Assembly: GCA_025055575.1 (NCBI GenBank)
Contig: JANWWP010000030.1
Coordinates: 1 to 61,407, forward strand
Length of the DNA: 61,407 nt
Reading direction: 5' to 3'
DNA from: Flavobacteriales bacterium
GTDB lineage: Bacteria > Bacteroidota > Bacteroidia > CAIKAF01
The notes beneath the pieces are model-generated. The model worked only from the letters and a program-made list of their open reading frames with translations, was not told where the DNA came from and searched no databases. How positions within the stretch are numbered: position 1 is the stretch's first letter; the number at the start of each line of letters is the position of its first letter. The position numbers and the translations under genes were made by a program. This document shows, one piece after another, positions 46,991 through 57,900 of this stretch.

Positions 46991-48196
46991 ATGGCACGTG
47001 TGTTGTTTCTGTCGTATGACGGCCTCACCGATCCCCTCGGTCGGTCTCAGATTATGCCCTACTTTCTGGGCCTCAGCCGGCAGCATGCCATCCACATTGT
47101 TTCCTTCGAAAAAAAACGGAATCCTGACCTTTTGAGCCCTGTGCAGGAGACCTTGGAAGCCGCCGGTATCGGGTGGACACCACTTCAATATCACAAAAAA
47201 CCGTCTGTTCTTTCCACTCTGTATGATATTTTTTTGCTCGAACGCAGCTGCCGCGATCTTATTCAAACGTTCCACCCCACGGTGATACATTGCCGCAGCT
47301 ACATTACAGCCTTCGCGGGGCTGCGCCGGGCACACCGCCTGCCTTTCCTCTTTGATATGCGGGGTTTTTACGCGGACGAGCGTCGCGAGAGCGGCCTTTG
47401 GCCTTCAGGGCACCCGCTGTACACCGCCATTTATCGATACTTTAAATGGATGGAAAAAAAATTTCTTAGGCGATCGGCCCACATAGTAAGCCTCACGGAG
47501 GCGGGCGCGGAGGTCATGGTCCGAGATATGCAGGTGAGCCGCGAAAAAATCACCGTCATTCCTTGTGCAGCCGATATGGCGTTTTTTTCCGAACCCCGTT
47601 TCAGCCGGCAGAGGCTGCGGCGGGAGCTGGAGATTCCGGAGACGGCCCCGGTGCTCGTGTACGCCGGATCCTTGGGCACCTGGTACTTGCCGGTGGAGAT
47701 GATGCGGTTTTTCCGCGTTTTTGAGAACCTGCACCCGGGCAGTATTTTTTTGATTTTAAATCAAGGGGAGCACCATCTGGCCTTGCAGGCGGCCGAAAAG
47801 GCCGGTGTGGACCTGCGTCATGTGCGCCTGCGGTCCGCAACGCGGGAGGAAATGCCCCATTACTTACAGGCGGCCGATGCCGGCCTTTTTTTTGTGTTTC
47901 CTACTTTTTCCAAAAAGGCTTCTTCCCCGGTGAAAATGGGAGAAATGCTGGCCGCCGGATTGCCTGTGATTGCCAATTCCGGCGTGGGCGATGTGGAAAA
48001 AATTATTCAGAAAACGGGCTGTGGCCTCCTGGTTAAGGATTTTTCCGAGACGACTTTCCGCGCTGTAGCACAACTTTTTGAGCCCCACAAACAAGCTATG
48101 AAGGCTCAAACTTTATCTGCAGCCCAAAAATATTTCGATCTTCAGAGAGGAATTCAGAAATACCACGAGATTTACGAAAAGCTCTCCCCTTTCTGA
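46991..48196 (+). CDS. GT-B (GT4-type) glycosyltransferase
   Basis: A 401-residue glycosyltransferase from ATG 46991, preceded by AAAGGAT; the longer frame back to 46829 overlaps the kinase and is not family-like. The N-terminal domain starts VLFLSYDGLTDPLGRSQIMP. The nucleotide-sugar domain includes ITVIPCAADMAFF, VLVYAGSLGTWYLPVEMM and the donor-binding KKASSPVKMGEMLAAGLPVI. It should extend a surface glycan such as capsule or O-antigen. The stop is 3 nt from the convergent tRNA-Arg gene. A Wzm/Wzt exporter in the window could use its product, but no glycan cluster is present. Confidence 0.9.
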   Translation: MARVLFLSYDGLTDPLGRSQIMPYFLGLSRQHAIHIVSFEKKRNPDLLSPVQETLEAAGIGWTPLQYHKKPSVLSTLYDIFLLERSCRDLIQTFHPTVIHCRSYITAFAGLRRAHRLPFLFDMRGFYADERRESGLWPSGHPLYTAIYRYFKWMEKKFLRRSAHIVSLTEAGAEVMVRDMQVSREKITVIPCAADMAFFSEPRFSRQRLRRELEIPETAPVLVYAGSLGTWYLPVEMMRFFRVFENLHPGSIFLILNQGEHHLALQAAEKAGVDLRHVRLRSATREEMPHYLQAADAGLFFVFPTFSKKASSPVKMGEMLAAGLPVIANSGVGDVEKIIQKTGCGLLVKDFSETTFRAVAQLFEPHKQAMKAQTLSAAQKYFDLQRGIQKYHEIYEKLSPF

Positions 48197-48199
48197 ACC

Positions 48200-48276
48200 T
48201 GGTGCATCCGGAGGGACTCGAACCCCCAACCTACGGAACCGGAATCCGGTGTTCTATCCAATTGAACTACGGATGC
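48200..48276 (-). tRNA. tRNA-Arg (anticodon CCG)
   Basis: Minus-strand gene of 77 nt with encoded CCA (48200-48202). Acceptor stem GCATCCG/CGGATGC, D arm GTTC/GAAC around AATTGGAT, anticodon loop TTCCGGT with anticodon CCG (codon CGG), T arm GGGGG-TTCGAGT-CCCTC. The 27-43 pair is C-U, slightly unusual. The other stems are intact. Confidence 0.94.
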
Positions 48277-48283
48277 GACAGAG

Positions 48284-48291
48284 CAAAATTA
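48284..48291 (-). promoter_or_regulatory. -7 element for tRNA-Arg
   Basis: TAATTTTG on the minus strand matches TAnnTTTG exactly, 7 nt before the mature 5' end of tRNA-Arg. Confidence 0.55.
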
Positions 48292-48463
48292 CGGCAATTT
48301 TTTTGTCTGCCCGAAAGAATGACAGTTTCCTGTGTGTGCAAGTGTGGATTTTACTTTTTTGAACTCTGAAAATCTTTCGGGCACCCTTTTCAATAAATCC
48401 CTAATTCGAGCAGGGATGGATCTTAATTAAAAAAAATAAAGTTAGATTTTTTCCAACAGGCGG

Positions 48464-48484
48464 TTTTACATTGACCATGTAAAA
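48464..48484. terminator. Possible AT-rich hairpin after the lipoprotein gene
   Basis: TTTTACAT (48464-48471) and ATGTAAAA (48477-48484) form an 8-bp stem with a 5-nt loop, 22 nt downstream of the lipoprotein stop at 48506 (minus strand). The stem is weak and lacks a clean T tail, so this is tentative. Confidence 0.3.
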
Positions 48485-48505
48485 AATCCTGCTGCATGTT
48501 TTAGC

Positions 48506-49516
48506 TTAGTTTCTGCTGAAATTGAGATTTTTTGTATAGGTACCAAGAATCAGGGTATCTTTGGATGCTTCGCTGAGGGGGACAAAGGTTTTCACAAACC
48601 AGGTGCGCGAAGAAAAGATACCGTAAGCATTTTGCAGGTTGGTGTACACAGGTTTTTCCTGAATGAGGCCAATGCTGGGCCGGTTCACCTCAATATAAGT
48701 GTCCAGGTCGATGGGGCCGGCCCAGCACTTGAAAGTCAACCAGCCGATAACCCGTTTCTCATTGGGGTCTGGCTGGAATTGTGTGGCAATAAAGCGGTAA
48801 AAACTGTTTTGCGGCAAATTGTATTCTAACAAGTCTTTGGCCAGGTCATAATTCTGCATCACCCCTAAGGTCCAGGTCACGCTGTCAGGCTTAGACTGGC
48901 CCGTGGTCAGGTTGACCCTTGTGAAGTGAAACACAATGATGGGCTGATAAATCACTCCGTTGTTAACTCTATAAAAACGAAGGGTGTAGCCAGTACCGAG
49001 CGGGCTGTTGAAATTCACCGTACCGGCCCCCGGCGTTTTGAAAAATTCATCTTTGTAATAGACTAAAGGCGTGCGGGCTGTTATCACCTCTCCAGATTTT
49101 TGATTGTAAATGCGCAACTGATATGAGGCTTCTTCCACGAGGGGCGCAGAGGTGGTGAACACATAGTGTCCCGTTGTGGCAAAAAAGCCGCTGTCTTTAG
49201 GAATATTAGATGCCACGGTCAAAGTCACTGAATCTGCCGGCTGTCCGGAAGCATTCAGGCGCACCAGCCGCACCGTAAGATCCGATGGTTTGAAGTAAAT
49301 AGAATCCGCAATCTGGGCATACACCAGAGCATTGCCATTGGCCAGGTAAGCTTTCTGAACCCGGATATACTGCGCGCTGTCTTTTTGGTTAAGCAGGCCA
49401 TACACCACAGTCACCACCTTGTAAGGCGCGGTAAGGTCCACATCATTTTTGCAGGATGAAAAAAAAACTCCAAAGGCCACTGAAACCCCGGCCAAATAAC
49501 GAAAAACGCCTTTCAC
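48506..49516 (-). CDS. Lipoprotein, DUF4249-like
   Basis: A 336-residue lipoprotein starting at GTG 49516; the signal AFGVFFSSCKNDVDL places the lipid cysteine near residue 22. The mature region starts with YKVVTVVYGLLNQKDSAQYI, a segment typical of Bacteroidota DUF4249-type surface proteins (VYGLL/N-x-xDSxQYI), and continues as two all-beta domains. No catalytic motif. Such proteins often accompany TonB-dependent receptors, but no receptor is adjacent here. A -7 box TAATTTTG ends 4 nt before the GTG, so the transcript is probably leaderless. Confidence 0.6.
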   Translation of the reverse strand: MKGVFRYLAGVSVAFGVFFSSCKNDVDLTAPYKVVTVVYGLLNQKDSAQYIRVQKAYLANGNALVYAQIADSIYFKPSDLTVRLVRLNASGQPADSVTLTVASNIPKDSGFFATTGHYVFTTSAPLVEEASYQLRIYNQKSGEVITARTPLVYYKDEFFKTPGAGTVNFNSPLGTGYTLRFYRVNNGVIYQPIIVFHFTRVNLTTGQSKPDSVTWTLGVMQNYDLAKDLLEYNLPQNSFYRFIATQFQPDPNEKRVIGWLTFKCWAGPIDLDTYIEVNRPSIGLIQEKPVYTNLQNAYGIFSSRTWFVKTFVPLSEASKDTLILGTYTKNLNFSRN

Positions 49517-49520
49517 GCTT

Positions 49521-49528
49521 CAAAATTA
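49521..49528 (-). promoter_or_regulatory. -7 element for the DUF4249-like gene
   Basis: TAATTTTG on the minus strand matches TAnnTTTG exactly and ends 4 nt before the GTG start at 49516. Confidence 0.55.
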
Positions 49529-49593
49529 GGAAATTAAAACATGCCGTCGGCCCCCTGGCTCTTTTGGAACCCCTCAGATGCGGATACGTCCAT

Positions 49594-49601
49594 TATTTTT
49601 G
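49594..49601 (+). promoter_or_regulatory. -7 element for sucC
   Basis: TATTTTTG matches TAnnTTTG exactly, 15 nt upstream of the sucC ATG at 49617. The -33 region is not clear. Confidence 0.5.
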
Positions 49602-49616
49602 CCGCATTCAATTTGT

Positions 49617-50828
49617 ATGAATTTACACGAATATCAGGGAAAATCTTTGCTCTCGGGGTTTGGTGTGCGGGTGCAGCGCGGGTATGTGGCCGAAACTCCG
49701 GAACAAGCTGTGGAAGCTGCCCGGCGCTTGCAGGCCGAAACGCAGACTCCCGTGTGGGTAGTGAAAGCTCAAATCCATGCTGGAGGTCGGGGAAAAGGCA
49801 AAATTGAAGGCACCGAACAACGGGGCGTGGCCTTAGCCAAAACGCTCGAGGATGTGCAACGTATTGCCGGAGCCATGCTGGGCCGAAAGCTGGTGACCCT
49901 CCAAACAGGCCCGGAGGGTAAAACCGTGCACAAGGTCTTTGTGGCGGAAGATGCCTACCTGCCAGGACCTGAAGAGCCGAAGGAGTTTTATATCAGTATT
50001 TTGCTGGACAGGCAACGCAGCCGCAATGTTATTGTATATTCACCCGAAGGTGGCGTGAATATTGAAGAAGTGGCCGAAAAAACCCCCCACCTCATTTTTC
50101 GTGAATTTGTGGATCCTTCCGTGGGTCTTCAGGCCTATCAGTGCCGTCGGATAGCCTTTAATCTGGGGCTTTCCGGAACCGCCTTTAAAAATATGACCGT
50201 TTTCATAAAATCCTTGTACGAGGCTTACATCGGCACCGATGCCGCTCTGTTTGAAATCAACCCGGCTCTGAAAGCCGCCGATGGCTCCATCATCGCGGTG
50301 GATGCCAAAGTCAGCATCGATGACAACGCTCTGGAACGGCGTCCTGAAATTGCTTCCATGCGCGATATCCTGGAAGAGGACCCCATGGAAGTGGAAGCGG
50401 GCCAGTTCAATTTGAACTTCATTAAACTGGATGGCAACGTGGGATGTATGGTGAACGGCGCCGGACTGGCCATGGCCACCATGGATATGATCAAACTTTC
50501 CGGAGGAGAGCCGGCCAATTTTCTGGACGTCGGTGGCACCGCCGATGCCCGGCGTGTGGAAAATGCCTTCCGCATCATTCTTAAGGACCCCCATGTCAAA
50601 GCCATACTGGTCAATATTTTTGGAGGTATCGTTCGCTGCGACCGGGTGGCTCAGGGTATTGTGGATGCCTACCGCAACATTGGCAGCATTCATGTGCCCA
50701 TCATTGTGCGCCTGCAAGGCACCAATGCCGAAGAAGCGAAAAAAATACTGGAAGAGAGCGGTCTTCAAGTGCTGGCAGCCACCGAACTGGAAGAAGCAGC
50801 CCTCAAAGTGCAAGAAGTCCTGGCCTGA
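49617..50828 (+). CDS. sucC: Succinate-CoA ligase, beta subunit
   Basis: A 403-residue ADP-forming succinyl-CoA synthetase beta subunit (TCA cycle; substrate-level ATP). The start [17 protein letters not shown] is the family N-terminus at ATG 49617, so the longer frame to 49578 is rejected. ATP-grasp parts are [17 protein letters not shown] and [20 protein letters not shown]. The CoA/phosphohistidine domain has [20 protein letters not shown] and [14 protein letters not shown], then [17 protein letters not shown]. The alpha subunit gene sucD is not adjacent; separation of sucC and sucD is normal in Bacteroidota. Confidence 0.96.
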   Translation: MNLHEYQGKSLLSGFGVRVQRGYVAETPEQAVEAARRLQAETQTPVWVVKAQIHAGGRGKGKIEGTEQRGVALAKTLEDVQRIAGAMLGRKLVTLQTGPEGKTVHKVFVAEDAYLPGPEEPKEFYISILLDRQRSRNVIVYSPEGGVNIEEVAEKTPHLIFREFVDPSVGLQAYQCRRIAFNLGLSGTAFKNMTVFIKSLYEAYIGTDAALFEINPALKAADGSIIAVDAKVSIDDNALERRPEIASMRDILEEDPMEVEAGQFNLNFIKLDGNVGCMVNGAGLAMATMDMIKLSGGEPANFLDVGGTADARRVENAFRIILKDPHVKAILVNIFGGIVRCDRVAQGIVDAYRNIGSIHVPIIVRLQGTNAEEAKKILEESGLQVLAATELEEAALKVQEVLA

Positions 50829-50912
50829 GTCGGGCGGAAGTCAAAGGGTTAATATTCCGCGCTTCGGATTTTGGAACGCTTTTTGAAACTTATAACAAGC
50901 ACATAATTGATT

Positions 50913-51776
50913 ATGAATACCCTCCGTACTTCCTGTGTATTACTTTCCATTTTGTCGCTGAGCGCCTGCGTTTCAAGTAAAAAATACAAAGCGCTGGAAT
51001 CCCAGTTTAAAACAACTGAAAGCGCCCTTCAAGATACGCGGCTCAAGCTTGGCCTGACGGAAAAAGAACTGGAAAAATGCCTCGAATTATCCCGACGCGC
51101 TGAAAAGCAGTACGAGGAAGAATTGAAAAACTTAAGAAGCATGAACAGTGAGTTGCTCCAGAAAGTGAGCGACCTCACACACCTCAGCCGTCAGGAAGCC
51201 GAAAATCTCCAGGCTTCGTTGCAGAAAATCCGCGAAAAAGATTTGCAGATCAAAGCCTTGCATGAAGCCCTTTCCCGCAAGGACTCCGTGACATTGGCCC
51301 TGGTCACCAGCCTCAAGCGCGCTGTGGGTATTTACGACAAGGACATTGAAATTAATGTGGAGAAAGGGGTGATTTTTATATCCATCTCTGATAAATTTTT
51401 GTTCAAGTCCGGCAGTTATGCTATTAAACCTGAGGCCCAGGAGGTGCTCCGGAAAGTGGCCCTTGTGCTCAATGATCATCCAAAGCTGGAAGTGCTTGTG
51501 GAAGGCCACACGGATAATGTGCCCTTCCGCCGTCCGCCGCTCATGGACAACTGGGATTTGAGCGTGAAGCGCGCCACATCTCTTGTGCGCATGTTGCAAA
51601 ACGAGTTCAAAATTGCGCCTGAACGCATGATTGCCGCCGGGCGCGGCGAATATGTGCCGGTGGCCCCCAACGACACCCCGGAAAATAAAGCCCTGAACCG
51701 CAGGACGCGCATTCTAATTCTTCCGAAGTTGGAAGAATTTGTGGGCCTGATACAAGAGCAACTGGGCGGTAAATAA
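50913..51776 (+). CDS. OmpA-family lipoprotein
   Basis: A 287-residue protein from ATG 50913 (the frame begins at a TTG two codons earlier). Signal LLSILSLSACVSSKK gives a lipid anchor near residue 20. A long coiled coil (about 25-125) follows, then a short beta segment and the OmpA-like peptidoglycan-binding domain (about 150-280) with LEVLVEGHTDNVPFRRPP, NWDLSVKRATSLVRML and NKALNRRTRILILPK. The TDN and R residues that hold diaminopimelate are present. It should tether the outer membrane to the wall, as in Pal or MotB-type stators, but lacks the MotB membrane helix. Confidence 0.9.
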   Translation: MNTLRTSCVLLSILSLSACVSSKKYKALESQFKTTESALQDTRLKLGLTEKELEKCLELSRRAEKQYEEELKNLRSMNSELLQKVSDLTHLSRQEAENLQASLQKIREKDLQIKALHEALSRKDSVTLALVTSLKRAVGIYDKDIEINVEKGVIFISISDKFLFKSGSYAIKPEAQEVLRKVALVLNDHPKLEVLVEGHTDNVPFRRPPLMDNWDLSVKRATSLVRMLQNEFKIAPERMIAAGRGEYVPVAPNDTPENKALNRRTRILILPKLEEFVGLIQEQLGGK

Positions 51777-51788
51777 AATCGCATTTGT

Positions 51789-51807
51789 CTTTGGGAAACT
51801 CCCAAAG
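51789..51807. terminator. Hairpin downstream of the OmpA-family gene
   Basis: CTTTGGG (51789-51795) and CCCAAAG (51801-51807) form a 7-bp stem with a 5-nt loop, 12 nt after the stop at 51776. It has no T tail. The following 190 nt to the sprA stop hold no gene. Confidence 0.35.
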
Positions 51808-51996
51808 TACGCCAGCTTGAGAAAGCGGCTTCTGATAGTTGGTACTTTTTCCGATACTTAGGACGCTAATTTCGCTGCGGGAGGGGGAAATTTTTTTCCG
51901 GAACAAGCTGAGGGGAGCTGTTTTACGAAGTAATACAATCCTTTTTTTTAGAGAAGTTCATCCAAACCACCTACGAAAACCTGGCGCCCAATATCA

Positions 51997-54900
51997 TCAA
52001 AAAGCGCCGGGCGTGAGCGTGAAGCGCAGGCTGAGTCCCGTATTGGTGTTGACCGTACGGAACTGATTGGCCACGAAGGGATTGTTTTGAATTCTGTCAA
52101 AGTAAAAGCGCACGCTGAAGTTTTTCGTTAAAGCGTATTCTGCAAAGAATTTAATGGTGATGTTCTGCTGGCCGGCTGTGGCCGTCTGCTGGGCGTTTTC
52201 AGGATTGTCGGCGGCTTTGCGCACCGTGGTCTTGTTGTTTCGCACGCCCACATCCAGACGCAAGGTCACATCGCTTTCCGGCTGCTTGCCGGCAATGAAA
52301 ATCGGCAATTTGACTTTGGGCACTTTATATCCGGCGCCCAGCACGTATTCTTCCGTAGCTACTTCTGTCAACTGGCCATTCTGGAAATTGAGGCTCAGAT
52401 TGCGGGATTTTTTTATTTCAAATTTTGACGTGATGCTGTTGAACCAGGTCATGTCAAAATTGATCAAGGGCGTGAAGGCCTCCTGGATGGTGACCGCCTG
52501 AATGATGTACCGGGGTTGGAAATTCTGGTTGGTATCCAGCTTGTCTGTGAAGCCCGGGGTGAGGGGGTTTTCCATAAAGGCCTGGTTGGTGAGGAAGTTG
52601 GAAACGTTGTAAGTGCTGCGGTAACCGTGGGAAATCGAGAAATTTTTCAGGAGTTTCTTTAGAATGCCGATGTTCTTCAGACCGTCGTAGGTAGCGGTCC
52701 AATTGATACCGGGAATCATGGGGAAGAGGTTGAAATCGAATTGATCCGGCGCTTTGCCTGTATAGGCCGTGAGGAAACTGTACAGAAGCACATCCTGCTG
52801 CATGGGATTGTAGCCTTTGGAGTAGTTGGGATATAAGGAGGAGGAAGTGCCGGAGTTCGGATTTTCGCGTCCCAGTCTTTGGGATACGGCTTCCCGGTTG
52901 CGCAGCATGGTCAGAAAGACTTCGGAAGAATTGTTTTTTTCGCGGATGAAGGCTGTGGGGAGCGTGAAAAATGTGGTGGTGAAATTGCCGGTTTGAATGG
53001 CGTTAATCTCCCGGTAGCCATCCACCGCAGGATCAAATCTGTAGAGCGCCTGGCGGCCGGTGGTGAATTGTCGGTTGGCGCTGAGCTGAATACGCAGGTT
53101 TTTGATGGGTTCCACAGTGGCCGATCCGTTCAGCGTCTGGCTGAGGCTTCTCTGGAAAAAGGTATTCAAAGTGCTGTCGCGCGTAAGCCATCCTTGCGTA
53201 CCGGCCTGCCGGGCAAATTCGCTGCCGGGCAATTGCTGTCCGAACACAAATGCCAGACCTGGTGTGCGGGCCTGCAAGTCCTGACCCAAAATATTGGAAT
53301 TCCCAATATAGCCTGGCAGGGAGGTGCCCTCCGTCCGGGTGTACGTGAGGTTCACATTTTTTACGGCCGTCACCAGGCGGGCAAAAAATTTGGCAATCTC
53401 CAAAGGATCAAAATCTTTCCTTTCAATCTTGCCGGTCACCTCCACTTTGGCTTTTTTCACATCCCGTGTGGCAGTGAATTTCACTCTGTTTTTATCCCAC
53501 ACCTCTGTTTTTCCTTTCACTTCCTGACCATTTTCATCCGTCACTTTCAGCTTCACGTTCTCGGTTTTCAGATTGTGTTTAATCATTTTAGGCCTGTCTT
53601 TTTTCAGAATCACCTTTTCAATGACGGCGGACACTTCTTTGGGTTTTCTTTTTTCCGCTTCGGACGGATCTGCCGCTTCTTCTTTTTTCCCTTTATCCTC
53701 ACTTTTCTTATCGGCCGGACGCTGTGGGGCTTTGGGACTGTTGAGATTTTTGAGGAAGGGCACTTTATTGTACAGGGTGGTCATGTTTAACTGCCCGTTC
53801 AGATTGATGTTCCGCGAGTTGGAAATCGTGTTGCCCCAAGGTTTGTAGAGGCGGTCGGGGTTTTGAGGATCCCGGAGTAATTGGCCGGTTTGCCACGTGA
53901 AGGAGCCGCCGTAAGTGGCCGTCGCCGTGATCCAGTCGGTCAGGGGAAATTTGTTGATGGGCACATTCCAGGTGATGCTGAAATTGTGGGTGTAGTTGGT
54001 GGTGCGGCCAAAACGGTAGATGTTTTTGCGCAGGGAGTCGCGCTTGGCGGGCGTGTCAATTTTTCCGTCGGGCTCGTCCACACGGCTTTGATTGACGGCA
54101 TTGAAGGTAAGCGTCAGGGATTTAAACACACTCCAGGCAAAATCATAGGATCGGTTCCAGAGAAAATTCTTTTTGTAGGCAGGGAAGATCAGAAGGTCGT
54201 AGTCGGTGTTGTTGCGGAATTTGAGTTCGGTGAAGTCGCGCTGGATATCGTTGCGGAAAGCCAGAGTTTTGGGCAGGTAGCCCAGGTTTATCTCTTTGAT
54301 CCATTTCACCCAGGGCGATTTGAGGCCTTTGGCTTTTTTGAACGGTTCAAAAAACTTAGCCTGCGGGCTGTAATTGTAGCCCAAAATCCCGCGATGTGCT
54401 ACGGTGTTGTTGTATTCCATGAAGAAATCGCGGGCGTTTAGGGAGGTGTAGTTATATGTAAAATCAAAATTGGAAATATCGAAAGGCGTATGAATTTTTG
54501 CCTTGGGAGAGCGGGCCTTTTTGACGTTGGTGAGGTTGATGCTGCGCCGCACGGTGAGGGCTTTCACCCGCTGCCGCAAGACCTCGCGGGCATTATCGTC
54601 GGGGAGGTCCCGGAGGGCATCCCGAAGTCGGACATCTGGATCCAAGGGATTGAACTGGGGGTCAGCATTGATGATGCCATATCCCACAAAAAGCGGAATG
54701 CTCAGACCCCATTTCTGGGGCGTGAACTTTGCCAGTTCGAAATTGCCGGAGAAATCAAAAGACGTGGTGTTGTTGCGGGCGCGTTCCAATGGTCTTTTAT
54801 CTATGGCTCCAAAGCCGAAGCGTTCTGTAGCCACAGCCAGGTTCACCGTTCCGAGATCCGCCAGATTGGCCGTGACGCGCGTATTGGCAGCCCAACCGCC

Positions 54901-57900
54901 TTTTTCAAAATAATCGCTCACACGCAATTCATTCACCCACACCTGGGCGCATTTAAAATCCCCGTCGTCGTTGGGGTTGAAGGGATTCAGTTTGCGGTGC
55001 GGGTTGCGTACCCCAATGACGAACATTTTGATATCCCTCAAGTTCGGATTGCCTTTTACGCTGACGCGACGGCCTTTTTCATCCACTTCGCTGTACAACT
55101 GGTTGAAAGGGATTTGTTGCTGGTTGCGCCGGCGTTTCAGTTCCGGAAACTTCTGCAAATCCACCTGCATTTTATTGTCGGGCGGCCAGATGTTGTCAAC
55201 TTCCTGATTGCCCAATACCGACGGCAGGGCGCCCACCTCATATTCATAAAAATTTTCGGTGGCATCGGCCCCAAAACGTATGAACACACTCAAATCGCCG
55301 GGGTTTAAGGAGCCGGGCATATTCTCGTCGTGCTCCACATGTACAAACATTTCCATGTTGCGGTAGGCCCGCAGATCCAGGTTGGTGTTTTTGTAGGCCG
55401 CCATGGCCTGGCCATCCGCCAAATGGCACACATTGAGCGCCAAGGATTGCTCGTTCAGCTGCTGCAGGGCCGGATTGCTGGGATCAATTTCCCGGGTGAC
55501 ACCTTGCGGCAGTTTATAGTTGAAAGGTTTTTTGCGGTTGTTTTCTTCAATGTTGACCGTGGTGAGGAAAAAGTAGGGATCTGAACTTTGTCCCGGAAAA
55601 ACAACGGGGTCAAAGATGGGCTCCGGGAAGGGGCGCCAATCGGCCCGAACAATTTCCAGCCGGCCCATCCTCAGATAGATATCGTCCGGGAATCCGTGGA
55701 GCACAAAGCGCAGAAACCGGATGCTGCGCCAGTCGGCAATATCGCCATACACTTCGCGTTCCGGGGAGCGAATGGGCACCCTGAACTGATAGAAATTCAC
55801 CTTCTTGCTCTTACCGTTAGGCATGGAGAGCGTGATCTCGGCCCGGTCGGTCACAAAGTTTTTTCCCACCACCAAATCTTCCGGCCGAATGCTCACCCGG
55901 TACTGAAAATAATTCTCACTCTGGTTGAGGGTGTTGTCGCCGTTGACGTCTTCCGTATTCGGATTTTGTGTTTGGGCTTCATTGATATTTCCCGCAGGGG
56001 AGTTGTTTTCCGGTAGCTGATATTGCCAATAGCGTTGATGGATGTAGTTTCCCGGTTCCAGAACATTATTGTTGTAGGCCGAGCCGTTGTAGTGCTTGTA
56101 ATTATCGGCCGAAGGGTCGGCCGTGATGGCATCAATGGCTTGCGGACTGAGGCCCTGCCCAGGCAGTTTGTCCAAAAAAGCCGACTTGTAAAAGTTCCGT
56201 TCTTCTTCATCGTTCAGCCCGTCGTATCCAATATCCTGGAAGGGTCTCTCGTTGGGATCGTTGCTGAAGTACTGGTTGATCAGCTGCTGCGCGGGCACCT
56301 TGCCCAGTTTGGTGGTGTTGGTGGTCAGATTGTTGGTGGGGGTGGGCAGGCCGTTTTCAAAAAAGAGGCGTCCGTCGGGCAGAAGATCTTCACTCATGTT
56401 TCCGATTTGAATCAAGAGATCGCCACCTGCGCCGGGCAGGGTGTTTAAGTTGATGGCGTTGGGATCTCCGGTTTCCCACTGGCGCAGTTGGTTCAGGTCA
56501 TCCGCTACAAAGGGATCCATCATCCAAAACTCGATATAGGCCACGTTGCTGCCATCCCAGTCCGTGTTTTCCACACGGCGCATCATACTGCCAAAGCTTT
56601 TGCGCGGGTCGCTAAGGCGGCCATCGGCCGTCAGAGATTTAAAGTCGAAGTTGTAGGGGCCTCTCACGGCAGGTTGAAAGGCAATGTCCAAAATGAGTAA
56701 GTTGGGCTGGGTTCCCGGCGGCACATTGAGGTTGGGAAACAGCGCTTGCTGGGGCACTTCGCATACGTACAAGTTGGAACGGCTGTCCTTGTTGTTGAAG
56801 ATGGCCGGCGGCGTCAATTGGTTTTGACGGAAAAAGATGGGGTCCATGTTGTACCAGGTGAGCCGGGCCCGGTTGTAATTGGCTTCTAACGAGTTGTATT
56901 TGGCCGCATGGGGGAACCTATCGGGCTGTTTTTGCGGCACGGTGCCCAGGCGCCAGAACGAAAAATTTCGAATGTCGTTGTTGGTTTCGGCGCCCTCGAA
57001 ATCATCAATTTGGGAAATGCCGGGTTTTGAAATCACTTTGTTGTATCCTGGGATCAATTGGGCAAACTCGCCTGTCACCGAAATTTTGGAAGGCGCTTTG
57101 GTGCTGATGAGCGGCAGCTTGTCCACCAGTCGGGTGAGCCACGGAGCCTCCCGGGTGAAGGAGCCATTGAAACCCACCATGGTGTTGGAGATGGGCTCAT
57201 CTCCCACATTAATTTTTTGGGTCAAAGGCCTTTCCGTCAGGTTCACCAAGGTGGCGCCCAGCACAAAGTCCTTGTTCACTTTATAGCTGAGATGGGTGCC
57301 CACCATACGTTTGGCGATTTGGTTAAAAGCCTGGTTGCTCTCCAGCGACACTTTGATGGGCGTATTGGAGGTGAGAAGACTTTGGTTGAGGATGCGAACT
57401 CTTCCGAGGTTGTAATCCACCGTGTAATCCACACCTTCGGTCAGTACTTTTCCTCCAGCCGTTACGGTGACGGACCCCTTGGCAATATTAAAGGCATTCA
57501 GACTGATTTCGTTGGAAACACTGCTTTTATACTGGCCTGCTAAGTAAAAGCGGTTGCGCTCTGTATTGAGTTTGGCCAAAGGTTGTATGGTGGTGTACAG
57601 CGAATCGAAGGCGTAGCGGTTGCCCAGGGCCGGGTTGCCTAGCTTGTCTCTCAAAAAACGGCCAAAGGGCTCCCGCATGGGGAAAATGATGCGACCGCCC
57701 TGGGACTGAACGGTGAGATTTTCAATGTAATCAAAAAAACCATCGGGTTGCTGGTCGTTGTTGGGATTCAGGCGGTCCAGGTTAAACACCGTGAGCAGGG
57801 GCGTTTCCTTGACGCCCGGCGGAGTGGCAGGGTCTGGAATATAGTTCAGCAAGACCCCCCGCTCCACATCGCGATACAGGACGTTTAAAACGAAATCGTT

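Noticed and set aside
54490-55308. Long plus-strand frames inside sprA (also at 52879-53790 and 53881-54441)
   Set aside because: They are antisense shadows of sprA, which is intact over its whole length.
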